DNA of 64,000 nt from Solibacillus sp. FSL R5-0449 (lineage in GTDB: Bacteria > Bacillota > Bacilli > Bacillales_A > Planococcaceae). The stretch lies in contig NZ_CP150239.1 of NCBI RefSeq assembly GCF_037975215.1, positions 3,076,001 through 3,140,000 on the forward strand. The letters run 5' to 3'. Below, one piece after another: positions 43,929 through 54,193 of the stretch; position 1 is the stretch's first letter; every line of letters begins with the position of its first letter. Both the position numbers and the translations under genes were made by a program. A model generated the notes under the pieces. That model ran no database searches, was not told where the DNA came from, and worked only from the letters and a program-made list of their open reading frames with translations.

Positions 43929-44975
43929 ATGAAGAAAAAAGTATTAGAAGTAAACGACTTACGTATTAATTTCAAAACGTACGCTGGTGTCGTACAAGCC
44001 GTACGCGGAGTAAGCTTTGAATTATACGAAGGCGAAACATTAGCGATCGTTGGTGAATCCGGTTCCGGAAAATCCGTAACGAGTAATGCACTGATGAAGT
44101 TAATTCCACAGCCACCTGGTATTTATGCCGGTGGTGAAATCAACTTCAATGGCCGCAATATTATTCCTTTATCTGAAAAAGAAATGATGCAAGTTCGAGG
44201 AAATGATATTTCAATGATTTTCCAGGATCCAATGACTGCATTAAATCCAACAATGCGTATCGGTACGCAAATTACCGAAGTGCTTCTGAAGCATAAAAAA
44301 GTTACGAGTAAGGACGAAGCAAAAAAACGTGCGGTTGAGCTGCTTGATCAAGTAGGTATCCCTTTCCCTGAAAAACGTTATAAGTCTTATCCTCACGAAC
44401 TGTCTGGCGGGATGCGTCAACGTGTTGTTATCGCTATCGCACTTGCAGCAGATCCGAAGCTGTTAATTGCCGATGAGCCAACAACAGCACTTGATGTAAC
44501 GATTCAGGCTCAAATTTTAGAGCTGATGAAAGAACTTCAAAAGAAATCAAATACGTCGATTATTTTCATTACACATGACTTAGGTGTTGTAGCAAATGTT
44601 GCAGACCGAGTTGCGGTAATGTACGCCGGTCAAATCGTTGAGTACGGTACTGTCGAAGATATTTTCTACAACCCTCAGCACCCGTATACTTGGGGGCTGC
44701 TTGGCTCTATGCCGGACTTGAACAACTCTACGGATGAGCTGTTGATGGCGATTCCGGGTTCACCGCCAAACTTGATCGATCCGCCTAAAGGTGATGCATT
44801 TGCACCTCGTAATGAGTTTGCAATGAAAATCGATTTTGAAGTGGAACCTCCAATGTTTAAAGTATCGGATTCACATTACGCGAAAACTTGGCTACTGCAT
44901 CCTGATGCACCAAAAATGCCTGTACCTGATGCGGTAGCACGCCGTATTAAAGGCTATCAACAGGAGGGCATGTAA
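43929..44975 (+). CDS. oppD: Oligopeptide ABC transporter ATP-binding protein
   Basis: A 348-residue ATPase: Walker A GESGSGKS, signature LSGGMRQR, Walker B LLIADEP, and the C-terminal oligopeptide/dipeptide ABC extension ([10 protein letters not shown]). I start at the ATG at 43929 with TAAGGAGAG upstream; a GTG at 43920 sits in that ribosome site. The C-terminal extension lacks the Cys-rich Fe-S cluster sequence I would expect in many OppD proteins. Confidence 0.92.
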   Translation: MKKKVLEVNDLRINFKTYAGVVQAVRGVSFELYEGETLAIVGESGSGKSVTSNALMKLIPQPPGIYAGGEINFNGRNIIPLSEKEMMQVRGNDISMIFQDPMTALNPTMRIGTQITEVLLKHKKVTSKDEAKKRAVELLDQVGIPFPEKRYKSYPHELSGGMRQRVVIAIALAADPKLLIADEPTTALDVTIQAQILELMKELQKKSNTSIIFITHDLGVVANVADRVAVMYAGQIVEYGTVEDIFYNPQHPYTWGLLGSMPDLNNSTDELLMAIPGSPPNLIDPPKGDAFAPRNEFAMKIDFEVEPPMFKVSDSHYAKTWLLHPDAPKMPVPDAVARRIKGYQQEGM

Positions 44976-44977
44976 TT

Positions 44978-45886
44978 ATGGCAAATAAAATATTAGAAGT
45001 AAAAGGCTTAAAACAATATTTTGGCACTGCCAAACAGCCGATCAAAGCGATCGATGGCATCTCCTTTGATGTGTATGAAGGCGAAACATTAGGCTTAGTT
45101 GGAGAGTCAGGCTGTGGTAAATCAACGACTGGACGCTCGATTATCCGCCTTTACGATATTACAGAAGGCCAAATCACCTTCAAAGGCAAAAACATCTCAG
45201 AAATGAAATCACGTAAAGAATTGATGCAATTCAACCGTGAAATGCAAATGATTTTCCAAGACCCTTATGCGAGTTTAAACCCTCGTATGACGGCCGGTGA
45301 ATTAATTGCAGAAGGCTTTGAAATCCATGGTCTTTATAAGAATAAAAAAGAACGCCAAGCCCGTATCGGTGAATTGCTGGAAGCAGTCGGACTGACACGC
45401 GAGCATGCCAACCGTTATGCCCACGAGTTTTCTGGTGGTCAGCGTCAACGTATCGGCATTGCCCGTGCACTTAGTTTAGACCCAAGCTTCATCATTGCAG
45501 ACGAACCGATTTCTGCGCTTGATGTTTCTATCCAAGCACAGGTAGTAAACTTATTGAAGCAGCTTCAAAAAGAACGCGGATTAACTTATTTATTCATCGC
45601 CCATGATTTATCGATGGTAAAATATATATCAGACCGAATTGCGGTTATGTATCGCGGAAAAATATTAGAACTTGGAAGCGCGGATGAGATTTACAACAAT
45701 CCAATCCACCCTTATACGAAGTCTCTATTATCAGCAGTTCCTCAGCCAGATCCGGCTTACGAACGCAATCGTACACGTATCCCGTACAAACATGTTGAAC
45801 ATGATCCAGCAGCTAAAGTTATCGAAGCCCGCCCTGGCCATTTCGTATTTGGTACAGAATCACAAGTAAAAGACTGGGCTAAATAA
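44978..45886 (+). CDS. oppF: Oligopeptide ABC transporter ATP-binding protein
   Basis: A 302-residue ATPase: Walker A GESGCGKS, signature FSGGQRQR, Walker B FIIADEP, shortened C-terminal extension ([15 protein letters not shown]). CAGGAGG precedes the ATG two bases after the oppD stop. Last gene of the opp operon, closed by a terminator. Confidence 0.92.
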   Translation: MANKILEVKGLKQYFGTAKQPIKAIDGISFDVYEGETLGLVGESGCGKSTTGRSIIRLYDITEGQITFKGKNISEMKSRKELMQFNREMQMIFQDPYASLNPRMTAGELIAEGFEIHGLYKNKKERQARIGELLEAVGLTREHANRYAHEFSGGQRQRIGIARALSLDPSFIIADEPISALDVSIQAQVVNLLKQLQKERGLTYLFIAHDLSMVKYISDRIAVMYRGKILELGSADEIYNNPIHPYTKSLLSAVPQPDPAYERNRTRIPYKHVEHDPAAKVIEARPGHFVFGTESQVKDWAK

Positions 45887-45898
45887 AAGAACAATAAA

Positions 45899-45935
45899 AA
45901 ACTCCTTCACGAGGCAATGTGAAGGAGTTCTTTCT
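45899..45935. terminator. Terminator of the opp operon
   Basis: AAACTCCTTCAC pairs with GTGAAGGAGTT, followed by CTTTCT. A-run on the 5' side gives some bidirectional character for the convergent P5C dehydrogenase gene. Confidence 0.8.
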
Positions 45936-45973
45936 ATATAATAAGGAAATTTCCAATGACTATAACTTAATAA

Positions 45974-47518
45974 TTAAAATGCTTCTGATGTTGTTTTTGC
46001 TTGCATATGCAATGTTAAATAATCCGGTCCGCCTGCTTTAGAGTCAGTACCTGACATGTTGAAGCCACCAAATGGTTGGTAACCAACGATTGCACCTGTA
46101 CAGCCACGGTTGAAATAAAGGTTTCCAACATGGAACTCTTCACGAGCATACTCTAAGTTCATACGGTCGTTTGTAATTACTGCACCTGTTAAACCGTATT
46201 CCGTATTGTTTGCAATATCAATCGCTTCTTCGAATGAATCTGCTTTTGTAATCGCTACTACTGGACCGAAGATTTCTTCTTTCATAATACGTGCTTCCGG
46301 ATCCACATCGGCAAATACTGTCGGATGTACGAAGTAACCAACTGAATCATCTGCAGTACCGCCAGCAACTAAACGGCCTTCTGTTTTACCGATTTCAATA
46401 TATTCGCTGATTTTTTTGAATGCAGCCGAATCGATTACTGTAGCCATAAAGTTGTTGTTGTCTGAAGGGTCACCGATTGTTAATGAGTTCGTTAACTCTT
46501 CCACACGTTTTACAACTTGATCATATACATCTTTTACGATTACGACACGTGAACATGCTGAACATTTTTGTCCAGAAAAACCGAAAGCTGATTTAACAAT
46601 GGACTGTGCAGCTAACTCTAAATCTGCATCTTTATCAACAACGATAGTATCTTTACCGCCCATTTCAGCGATAACACGTTTAATCCAGATTTGACCTGGG
46701 CTTAATTTTGATGCGCGTTCGTTAATACGTAAGCCGACATCACGAGAACCTGTAAAGCTGATGAAACGTGTTTTCGGGTGGTCTACTAGGTAGTCCCCTA
46801 CTTCCGCTCCGCTACCAGGTACGAAGTTTACTACACCTTTCGGTAAACCTGCTTCTTCAAGCACTTCAATAAATTTATACGCGACAACCGGTGTTGTTGA
46901 TGCTGGTTTTAATAGTACTGTGTTACCAGTAACTACAGCCGCTACTGTTGTACCTGCCATAATAGCAAACGGGAAGTTCCAAGGTGAAATAACAATCCCG
47001 ATTCCTAGAGGGATATAATCATAACGGTTGTATTCATTCGGACGGCTTTCTACTTTACGACCATCTTTCATTTCAAGCATTTGACGGCCATAATATTCTA
47101 AAAAGTCGATTGCTTCTGCAGTATCTGCATCCGCTTCATTCCATGGCTTACCTGCTTCTTTCGTTAACCAGGCAGAAAATTCATGCTTGCGGCGGCGGAT
47201 AATTGTCGCTGCCTTGAACAAAACGTCTGCACGGATTTCAGGTTTAACTTTTTTCCATGACTTGAATGCTTTATCCGCTTCTTGCATCGCTTTTTCAGCC
47301 AAGTCTTTTGAAGCTTTTGAAACAGAGCCGATCACTTCTGTTTTCTTTGCCGGGTTATATGATACAATTTTTTCTTCTGTCGTAATACGTTCGCCACCGA
47401 TAATTAGAGGATAGTCGGCACCAAGCTGTGATTCTACTTTTTTAAGCGCTTCCAAATAAGCTTGCTTGTTTTCTTCTACCGAGAAATCTGTAAATGGTTC
47501 ATGTTTATAGTTAATCAT
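45974..47518 (-). CDS. rocA: L-glutamate gamma-semialdehyde (P5C) dehydrogenase
   Basis: A 514-residue NAD-dependent aldehyde dehydrogenase oxidising glutamate-gamma-semialdehyde to glutamate, the second step of proline and arginine breakdown. It has the RocA/PutC N-terminus, NFPFAIMAG, catalytic Glu285 in AEMGG and catalytic Cys319 in [23 protein letters not shown] leads into the ATG. It is divergent from the regulator gene and pairs functionally with putB downstream of that regulator. Confidence 0.92.
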   Translation of the reverse strand: MINYKHEPFTDFSVEENKQAYLEALKKVESQLGADYPLIIGGERITTEEKIVSYNPAKKTEVIGSVSKASKDLAEKAMQEADKAFKSWKKVKPEIRADVLFKAATIIRRRKHEFSAWLTKEAGKPWNEADADTAEAIDFLEYYGRQMLEMKDGRKVESRPNEYNRYDYIPLGIGIVISPWNFPFAIMAGTTVAAVVTGNTVLLKPASTTPVVAYKFIEVLEEAGLPKGVVNFVPGSGAEVGDYLVDHPKTRFISFTGSRDVGLRINERASKLSPGQIWIKRVIAEMGGKDTIVVDKDADLELAAQSIVKSAFGFSGQKCSACSRVVIVKDVYDQVVKRVEELTNSLTIGDPSDNNNFMATVIDSAAFKKISEYIEIGKTEGRLVAGGTADDSVGYFVHPTVFADVDPEARIMKEEIFGPVVAITKADSFEEAIDIANNTEYGLTGAVITNDRMNLEYAREEFHVGNLYFNRGCTGAIVGYQPFGGFNMSGTDSKAGGPDYLTLHMQAKTTSEAF

Positions 47519-47553
47519 TTATCATTACCTCCGATATTAAGTGCAATATATTT

Positions 47554-47590
47554 TTGCATCATATTATGTTACTTAATTTGAATTATGCAA
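47554..47590. promoter_or_regulatory. Inverted repeat between rocA and the RocR-like gene
   Basis: TTGCATCAT (47554-47562) and ATTATGCAA (47582-47590) form an imperfect inverted repeat with centre spacing of 19. TGCAATATA also occurs directly at 47542 and 47586. It is a plausible activator site in the 168-bp divergent region. I see no -24/-12 (GG-N10-GC) promoter there. Confidence 0.4.
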
Positions 47591-47686
47591 TATAATAATG
47601 CTTAAAGCAATTATTTTTTCTAAATTACGCAAATTATCTCAATACGACATTCCCATGCTAAAATGAAATGGAGGGGGTTACACCGC

Positions 47687-48982
47687 ATGAATCAACTAGA
47701 TCGCTCTAGTGTTTTTGAGTTTTTGATTGAAAAAATAGAAACCGGAATTTGCGCTATTGATGAAAATGGACGAGTCATCGTTTACAACAAAAAAATGCGC
47801 GAACTTACCGGTGAATCACTTGAACAAATTACACAGCGCTTTTTATCACAGTCGCTAGACTTCAACTTGGAGCAAAATATGCTGCAAAAAGTTTTAGCTT
47901 CGGGTCAAAGTTTCAAACATATTAAGCAAACGTTCTGGAATGCCCGTGGTGAAGAAGTGGCACTGATGAATGACTATTATCCATATACCCTAAATGATGG
48001 GACAAAAATCGCTATCCAATTTTCCCGCGATATTACACAGCAGGAATTTTTAATGGACCGTCCTTTAAGCCGTTACGGCGCTCCATTAACTTTTGATATC
48101 ATTACTGCTGTCTCAAAATCGATGAAGCAAGTAATCCAGCAAGCCAAAATTGCTGCGCTGGGACGTATTCCGGTCATGCTTGTCGGTGAATCAGGAACAG
48201 GGAAAGATATGATAGCAGAAGGGATTCATCATGAGCTGGCAGAAAAAAACGAACGCTTTATTACACTTATTTGCCGCCGCAATGAAGAAACATTGCTCAC
48301 TCAAATTGAAAAATATATTGCCGAAGAAAAAAACTATACGTTTTTTGCTGAGCGGATTGAGTTTTTATCAGATGAAGCACAGAACCGTATCGTGGAGCTT
48401 CTGGAGCAACATTCCGAACGAAACCATGTATTTATAGCAAGTATTGGTGAAGACCCGATTGACTTAATACAAAAAGGTCACCTTTCCAAAAATCTGTACT
48501 ACTTATTCTCCAACCTGACTATTCAAGTGCCGGCTTTACGTGAGCGTCGTGAAGACATCAAACCTTTCGTGGATGATTATTTCGCTCGCCGACGTATTGC
48601 GTATGGCAGCCCTGTGAAAGGTTTGGCACCTGATATCGAGGAAATATTTATGAACTATGACTGGCCAGGAAATTTAAAAGAACTTGAAGTATTACTGGAT
48701 GATATCAGCTCACTACTCACAACGGAAGAGTATGTCGAACTTATACATATACCAGCATATTTCAAGTGGAAGCTCCAGCAAGCCGTGCCGCATACTACCG
48801 AGGAGCAAAAATTGTTCGACTTCTCCGGACAAACATTGCAGCCTCTTGATGAATATATGCGTAAAGTTGAAGATTATTATATTTCGCATGCCTTACAGCT
48901 AAACGATGGAAATATTTCACAAACAGCTAAAGCACTCGGCATCCACCGGCAAGGTTTACAATACCGTTTAAAACGCAAATGA
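47687..48982 (+). CDS. RocR-like regulator with degenerate AAA+ domain
   Basis: A 431-residue protein: PAS sensor (~8-118), AAA+ domain (~135-355), Fis-type HTH (~405-430, NISQTAKALGIHRQGLQYRL). Walker A GESGTGKD is intact at 167-174. But the GAFTGA loop is missing, the Walker B DE is replaced (FFAER, 219-223), and the arginine-finger region reads NLYYLFSNL in place of DLYYRL. It therefore probably cannot remodel sigma-54 holoenzyme. Context says proline/arginine catabolism. I start at the ATG at 47687 (GGAGGGGG upstream). Confidence 0.8.
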   Translation: MNQLDRSSVFEFLIEKIETGICAIDENGRVIVYNKKMRELTGESLEQITQRFLSQSLDFNLEQNMLQKVLASGQSFKHIKQTFWNARGEEVALMNDYYPYTLNDGTKIAIQFSRDITQQEFLMDRPLSRYGAPLTFDIITAVSKSMKQVIQQAKIAALGRIPVMLVGESGTGKDMIAEGIHHELAEKNERFITLICRRNEETLLTQIEKYIAEEKNYTFFAERIEFLSDEAQNRIVELLEQHSERNHVFIASIGEDPIDLIQKGHLSKNLYYLFSNLTIQVPALRERREDIKPFVDDYFARRRIAYGSPVKGLAPDIEEIFMNYDWPGNLKELEVLLDDISSLLTTEEYVELIHIPAYFKWKLQQAVPHTTEEQKLFDFSGQTLQPLDEYMRKVEDYYISHALQLNDGNISQTAKALGIHRQGLQYRLKRK

Positions 48983-49011
48983 AATGGTAATATATTCTAT
49001 AATTTGCCATT

Positions 49012-49042
49012 AAAGAGGCGCCTGACACAGGGGTCTCTTTTT
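49012..49042 (+). terminator. Terminator after the RocR-like gene
   Basis: AAAGAGGCGCCT and AGGGGTCTCTTT form an imperfect stem, followed by TTC. So putB probably has its own promoter in the following ~240 bases. Confidence 0.6.
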
Positions 49043-49098
49043 CATTTCCATTTGTGCAACATTTCATTGCATGTTATATAAATTGCGTATTTAAGAGA

Positions 49099-49114
49099 AT
49101 GTAAACGTTTTAAT
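49099..49114. promoter_or_regulatory. Candidate cre site upstream of putB
   Basis: ATGTAAACGTTTTAAT matches the CcpA consensus WTGNAANCGNWWNCAW with one mismatch. It lies 170 bases before putB. Catabolite repression of proline oxidation is plausible; the exact promoter was not identified. Confidence 0.4.
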
Positions 49115-49282
49115 AAAGTATTTCAGCAAAATTTTTTTGCGTTAAAAATCGTTGGTATTCCTCGATTTCCCTTCTAGCAAACCCTGAACCTCTCAAAATT
49201 TGTTTCCTTTTTTAAATTTTTTGTTTTATACTCACCTCAATAACAATAAAATACTTTTTTCAACGCAGGGGGATTGATTAAA

Positions 49283-50257
49283 ATGTCATTAAAAGATTTT
49301 TTTATCGCACTTTCAGAGAATCAAACATTAAATTCTGCAGCTCAAAAGTACGGATTTAAGCTGGGGGCGCAAAGTGTCGTTGCAGGTACAAATATCGATG
49401 AAGTGATAGAAAGCATCAAACATTTAAATGCACAAGGTATTTCTTGCACGGTTGATAATCTAGGGGAATTTGTGTTTGAAAAGTCTGCTGCACTTGCTGC
49501 AAAAGAGCAAATTTTGGCCGTAATCGAACGCATTCACAGTGAAAACCTTGATGCACATATTTCACTAAAACCTTCACAATTAGGGTTGGATATTGACTTT
49601 GAATTCTGCTTTGAAAATTTAAAAGAGATCGTTGCATTAGCAAATGAATATCAAATTTTTGTTAACTTCGATATGGAAAACTATGCTCGTCTACATCCTT
49701 CATTTGAGCTATTGGAAAAGATCCACGCTGAATACAATAATGTCGGAACAGTAATTCAAGCATACTTTTTCGAATCGGATGAAAATGTCGAACGCTTTAA
49801 AGATTACCGCTTACGTATCGTAAAAGGTGCTTACAAAGAAGATGAATCTGTCGCTTATCAAAATAAAGCCGATATTGACCGCAAGTTTATCGAGCAAATT
49901 GAATACCATTTACTACATGGCAAATTCACTTCAATTGCGACACATGATCACAATGTCATTAATCATGTTAAACAATTTGTCCAAAAGCATAATATTCCTA
50001 ATGATAAATTTGAGTTCCAAATGCTTTACGGCTTCCGAAAAGAGATGCAGTTGAGTCTTGCTAAAGAAGGATACAACTTCTGTACGTATGTACCGTTTGG
50101 TAATGATTGGTATGGTTACTTTATGCGTCGCTTAGCTGAACGCCCGCAAAACCTGACACTTGTCACAAAACAAGTATTTACGAAAAAAACAAATACAATT
50201 TTAGCGGTTGCAGCAGGTGCGTTTTTAGCTGGACGTATGTCTAAAAAGTACAGATAA
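49283..50257 (+). CDS. putB: Proline dehydrogenase
   Basis: A 324-residue monofunctional FAD proline dehydrogenase that oxidises proline to P5C and passes electrons to the quinone pool. The beta/alpha-barrel motifs HISLKPSQLGLD (about 92-103), RIVKGAYKE and the terminal FGNDWYGYFMRRLAERPQN are diagnostic. I use the ATG at 49283, eight bases after AGGGGGA; a TTG at 49274 is also in frame. Product feeds RocA. PutP follows by 89 bases. Confidence 0.92.
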   Translation: MSLKDFFIALSENQTLNSAAQKYGFKLGAQSVVAGTNIDEVIESIKHLNAQGISCTVDNLGEFVFEKSAALAAKEQILAVIERIHSENLDAHISLKPSQLGLDIDFEFCFENLKEIVALANEYQIFVNFDMENYARLHPSFELLEKIHAEYNNVGTVIQAYFFESDENVERFKDYRLRIVKGAYKEDESVAYQNKADIDRKFIEQIEYHLLHGKFTSIATHDHNVINHVKQFVQKHNIPNDKFEFQMLYGFRKEMQLSLAKEGYNFCTYVPFGNDWYGYFMRRLAERPQNLTLVTKQVFTKKTNTILAVAAGAFLAGRMSKKYR

Positions 50258-50346
50258 GTTCAGATGCGCCATATTTTATTGCGTTGACGACCATCTATCG
50301 AAGCATGTTAAACTAGTCAAAAATTATCAATAAAGGAGTTGTCTTT

Positions 50347-51831
50347 ATGTCGGATTATAGCTATCAGTTGTTAGCCATTATTCTTTACATGATTGCAATG
50401 CTTGGTATCGGTTGGTATGCCTTCCGAAAAACTAGTAACCTGACAGACTATATGCTAGGCGGGCGCGGTCTAGGTGCAGCGGTAACAGCATTAAGTGCCG
50501 GAGCATCGGATATGTCGGGCTGGCTATTAATGGGGCTTCCTGGTGCAATCTATTTATCAGGACTAGTGGAAGCTTGGATTGCAATCGGATTGACAGTCGG
50601 TGCCTATTTAAACTGGTTACTTGTAGCACCTCGATTACGTATTTATACACATGTAACAAAGGATTCCATCACAATTCCAAGTTATTTGGATAATCGTTTG
50701 CGTGACAACACAAAACTATTACGTATCGCATCAGGGATTATCATTTTAGTATTCTTTACATTCTATGTATCTTCCGGAATGGTATCAGGCGGCAAGTTTT
50801 TCGAAAGCTCATTCGGAATGGATTATCATACAGGTCTTTTATTCGTATCTGCGGTAGTTGTTGCCTACACATTATTTGGCGGATTCCTGGCTGTTAGTTA
50901 TACGGATGTAATTCAAGGTATTATTATGCTTGTTACTTTAATTGCGGTTCCAGTTTTCGGAATTTTCTTAACTGGTGGTATTGGAGAAACGGTCGATTCT
51001 ATTAAAGCGGTAGATCCGGAAATGTTCAGCCTTCTGCCATCTACTGTTACTGCAGCGGCTATTATCTCTTCTCTTGCATGGGGACTTGGCTATTTTGGTC
51101 AGCCGCATATCATCGTACGCTTTATGGCGATTTCATCTGTTAAAGAAACGAAAAGCGCACGACGTATTGGTATTGGCTGGATGATTTTCAGTTTAATAGG
51201 TGCCCTTGCAACAGCATTGGTTGGTGTAGCTTACTTCCAGCAGCAAGGTACGGAATTAAAGGATGCTGAAACGGTATTTATCGTACTAGGGCAAATTTTA
51301 TTCCACCCGTTCATTGCAGGAATTATACTTGCAGCAATTTTAGCAGCAGTAATGAGTACAATTTCTTCCCAATTAATCGTTACTTCTTCAGCACTTATTG
51401 AAGATATTTATAAAGCTTTATTCAACAAGACTGCGACAGATAAACATTATGTATTTTTAGGTCGTGTCGCAGTACTATTCGTATCTATTATTGCGGCAAT
51501 TGTTGCATGGAATCCTGAAAGTACAATTTTAGGTCTTGTAGCATTCGCATGGGCCGGTTTCGGTGCTGCATTCGGTCCAATCATTTTACTTTCTCTGTTC
51601 TGGCGTAAGCTTACAAACTACGGAGCACTTGCCGGAATGGTTGCCGGTGCGGCAGTTGCATTCGTTTGGGGACGTACGGAAAGTTTAACAAGTATGCTTT
51701 ATGAGATTGTACCTGGCTTCATCGCGTGTTTAGTCGTTGCAGTTGTAGTAAGTATTGTGACGTATAAACCAAATGCGGAAATCGAAGAAGAATTCAATGA
51801 AACACAGCGTATTTTAAAAGAAGAGCAATAG
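50347..51831 (+). CDS. putP: Sodium/proline symporter
   Basis: A 494-residue SSS-family transporter with about 13 membrane segments. Signature elements: GGRGLGAAVTALSAGASDMS near residues 38-57 (Na+ site), WLLMGLPGAIYLSG, and GYFGQPHIIVRFMAI. It imports proline with sodium. AAAGGAG precedes the ATG. It likely shares a transcript with putB and is closed by a terminator before the PucR-type gene. Confidence 0.93.
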   Translation: MSDYSYQLLAIILYMIAMLGIGWYAFRKTSNLTDYMLGGRGLGAAVTALSAGASDMSGWLLMGLPGAIYLSGLVEAWIAIGLTVGAYLNWLLVAPRLRIYTHVTKDSITIPSYLDNRLRDNTKLLRIASGIIILVFFTFYVSSGMVSGGKFFESSFGMDYHTGLLFVSAVVVAYTLFGGFLAVSYTDVIQGIIMLVTLIAVPVFGIFLTGGIGETVDSIKAVDPEMFSLLPSTVTAAAIISSLAWGLGYFGQPHIIVRFMAISSVKETKSARRIGIGWMIFSLIGALATALVGVAYFQQQGTELKDAETVFIVLGQILFHPFIAGIILAAILAAVMSTISSQLIVTSSALIEDIYKALFNKTATDKHYVFLGRVAVLFVSIIAAIVAWNPESTILGLVAFAWAGFGAAFGPIILLSLFWRKLTNYGALAGMVAGAAVAFVWGRTESLTSMLYEIVPGFIACLVVAVVVSIVTYKPNAEIEEEFNETQRILKEEQ

Positions 51832-51840
51832 TATCAATAA

Positions 51841-51876
51841 AACGGTATGATCTTTTATAAGATATACCGTTTTTTC
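51841..51876 (+). terminator. Terminator after putP
   Basis: AACGGTAT(GATCTT) pairs with (AAGAT)ATACCGTT, followed by TTTTC. Confidence 0.75.
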
Positions 51877-51909
51877 AATATCCGGAAAAACTTTTAATGG
51901 AGGTACTTT

Positions 51910-52761
51910 ATGCAACTTGCACAACTATTCCCTTCCCTTAAGAAACATCATACATACCCGGCAATCCAAAATTCTGCAACTGTCGTTTTTTATGATTCAC
52001 CTAATGCGTGCTGGTATGAGATTGCCAAAAGCGAAATTACGGAACGAGATGCTCTTTTGTTAAAACATTTTTACTATGAATGCAGTGAGCAAACCGATCC
52101 GTGGTTATTATTATTAACGCAAGGTGTTGTACGAAAGCCGCTTACTTATACTTCTATTCGGATTTTACAATATCATATCAATAAAGATGCCGAGCAATTA
52201 AAGTATGCGATCGAACTTTTCTTTATAGATGATGCTTACCTTCTTGAAATTTCTCCAAATACTTTCTGGATTATATTGTTTAAAGATTATTCACGGGAGG
52301 AACTGGAGGGTTTCATCGCCATACTGGAAAATGACTTTTATTTGCATGGACAACTTTTTATAGGTCAAATGCTGCCGGTTTGTGAAATGCTCCACCACTC
52401 TTTCACATCGGAGCAAAAAATATTTCAGGCCATCTTAGAACGGCAACATGAAAGAATCTATACTTTTTCTGAAAGCTTCTTAACTTTATTGCCATTACAA
52501 TTAAATGTTCCATTACAGCAATACTTGCAGCATACATTGTTTAATAATTTAAATGATGAAATGATTACCACCATTACAACCCTATTTTCTCACAATGGAA
52601 ATATGTCCTCTGCCGCAAAGGAATTACATATACATCGCAATACATTGTTGTATCGTACACAACGGTATTTTGAAGAAACTTCTTTGGATTTAAAGCGTAG
52701 TGATGACCTGTTATTAGCCTATTTAGCAGCACAATTAAATAAATTAACAAAAGAAATCTGA
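51910..52761 (+). CDS. PucR/CdaR-type transcriptional regulator
   Basis: A 283-residue protein. The C-terminal ~60 residues are the PucR HTH_30 domain (LFSHNGNMSSAAKELHIHRN then TLLYRTQRY). The N-terminal part has no recognised sensor. In B. subtilis the PucR-family protein PutR activates putBCP in response to proline; position next to putP makes the same role likely here. This gives the module two candidate regulators. TGGAGGTACTTT precedes the ATG. Confidence 0.8.
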   Translation: MQLAQLFPSLKKHHTYPAIQNSATVVFYDSPNACWYEIAKSEITERDALLLKHFYYECSEQTDPWLLLLTQGVVRKPLTYTSIRILQYHINKDAEQLKYAIELFFIDDAYLLEISPNTFWIILFKDYSREELEGFIAILENDFYLHGQLFIGQMLPVCEMLHHSFTSEQKIFQAILERQHERIYTFSESFLTLLPLQLNVPLQQYLQHTLFNNLNDEMITTITTLFSHNGNMSSAAKELHIHRNTLLYRTQRYFEETSLDLKRSDDLLLAYLAAQLNKLTKEI

Positions 52762-52836
52762 AAATTTTAAGCACATTGCACAAAGGATTTTCCCTCTTAA
52801 TCTTTTATAATATGAAAAAAGGAGGACTGGTTTTTT

Positions 52837-53919
52837 ATGTTAGATTTTGATCATATTGTAAAGCGTTATCCTGACGGCTATGTAGCTGTTGAAAATTTCC
52901 ATTTAAAGGTTGAGCCGGGTGAATTTCTTGTACTTGTTGGTCCTTCTGGTTGCGGGAAGTCCACTACTTTACGTATGGTAGCAGGACTGGAATCCATTTC
53001 GGAAGGGGAACTTCGTATCGAAGGTAAACGAGTGAATGAAGTGGAACCGAAAGACCGTGACATTGCAATGGTATTCCAAAACTACGCTCTTTATCCGCAT
53101 ATGAATGTATATGATAATATGGCTTTTGGGTTGAAACTGCGTAAATTCTCAAAAGACCAGATTGATAAAAAAGTACGTGAAGCTGCTGCAATTTTAGGTT
53201 TATCGGATTTATTGGACAAGAAGCCGAAATCCCTTTCAGGTGGTCAACGCCAGCGTGTTGCATTAGGACGTGCCATTGTTCGTGATGCGAAACTGTTTTT
53301 AATGGACGAGCCATTATCGAACTTGGATGCAAAACTTCGTGTACAAATGCGCTCTGAAATTACGAAGCTCCATTATCGTTTAAATACTACAACTATTTAT
53401 GTTACGCACGATCAGACGGAAGCGATGACGATGGCTTCACGTATTGTTGTAATGAAAGACGGTGTCATTCAGCAAATCGGAACACCGCGTGAAGTATACG
53501 ATACACCTGAAAATGTATTTGTTGGCGGGTTTATTGGTTCACCGGCGATGAACTTCCTTCGTGGGAATGTTGTTGGGGAATATTTTGAAATCGGCGGCGA
53601 AAAAGTTCGCATTCCAGATGAAAAACTAAAAGTATTAAAAGAACAAAACTATACAAATCGAGAAATCATTTTAGGTATCCGTCCTGAAGATATTAACGAC
53701 GGCAATAAACAGGACACAAGCAGTGTCGTTAAAACTATAGTGCAAGTAAGTGAATTAACCGGTGCAGAAATGATTGTTTATGCGTCAATTGATGACCAGC
53801 AATTTGTAGGTAAAATACATCCGGATGCAGATGTTGCTATGGGCGAAGAGCTTTCACTGAACTTCAACTTAGCGAAAGCACACTTCTTTGATCCGGCAAC
53901 TGAAATGCGTATTCGCTGA
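52837..53919 (+). CDS. msmX: MsmX/UgpC-type sugar ABC transporter ATP-binding protein
   Basis: A 360-residue MalK-like ATPase: Walker A GPSGCGKS, signature LSGGQRQR, Walker B LFLMDEP, and the C-terminal OB/TOBE regulatory domains (IRPEDI, then GAEMIVYASIDDQQFVG). MsmX-type ATPases are shared by several CUT1 sugar importers, and here no permease is adjacent. It may energise uptake for the convergent carbohydrate cluster. AAGGAGG precedes the ATG. Confidence 0.88.
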   Translation: MLDFDHIVKRYPDGYVAVENFHLKVEPGEFLVLVGPSGCGKSTTLRMVAGLESISEGELRIEGKRVNEVEPKDRDIAMVFQNYALYPHMNVYDNMAFGLKLRKFSKDQIDKKVREAAAILGLSDLLDKKPKSLSGGQRQRVALGRAIVRDAKLFLMDEPLSNLDAKLRVQMRSEITKLHYRLNTTTIYVTHDQTEAMTMASRIVVMKDGVIQQIGTPREVYDTPENVFVGGFIGSPAMNFLRGNVVGEYFEIGGEKVRIPDEKLKVLKEQNYTNREIILGIRPEDINDGNKQDTSSVVKTIVQVSELTGAEMIVYASIDDQQFVGKIHPDADVAMGEELSLNFNLAKAHFFDPATEMRIR

Positions 53920-53940
53920 TTAATGAATAATTAGATGAAA

Positions 53941-54180
53941 AGGCTCGGACATAATCCAAAAAAGCTATTTTTCTCTGAGAGAAAAATAGCTTTTTTTGCT
54001 GTGCGTTAAAATTGATTTCCATTCCGGGACGCTTTCCGCGGGCGTGGCCTGAGCCTGTAGTCTCAGGCGTCACGCTTTTCCCGCAGGAGTCGCCCTGCAT
54101 TCCAATCAATTTTTCAAAGTATCCGTTTCTTAATAATAGCTTTCTTCTTATTCAACGGTAATTCTATGAAGGTCCCAATT
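53941..54180. repeat. Long dispersed intergenic repeat (copy R2)
   Basis: It resembles R1 (26719-27050): CGGACATAAT start, hairpin AAAAAAGCTATTTTTCTC with its complement (53958-53997; terminator of msmX), GATTTCCATTCCGGGACGCT core, CCGCGGG, CTCAGGCGTCACGC, and the end TATCCGTTTCTTAATAA then GGTCCCA. The terminal inverted repeat is degraded here. It lacks R1's ~75-bp internal segment. Confidence 0.75.
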
Positions 54181-54193
54181 TCTTTTCTTAATT

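Noticed and set aside
47519-47686. A sigma-54 (-24/-12) promoter for rocA
   Set aside because: No GG-N10-GC pair is present on the relevant strand.
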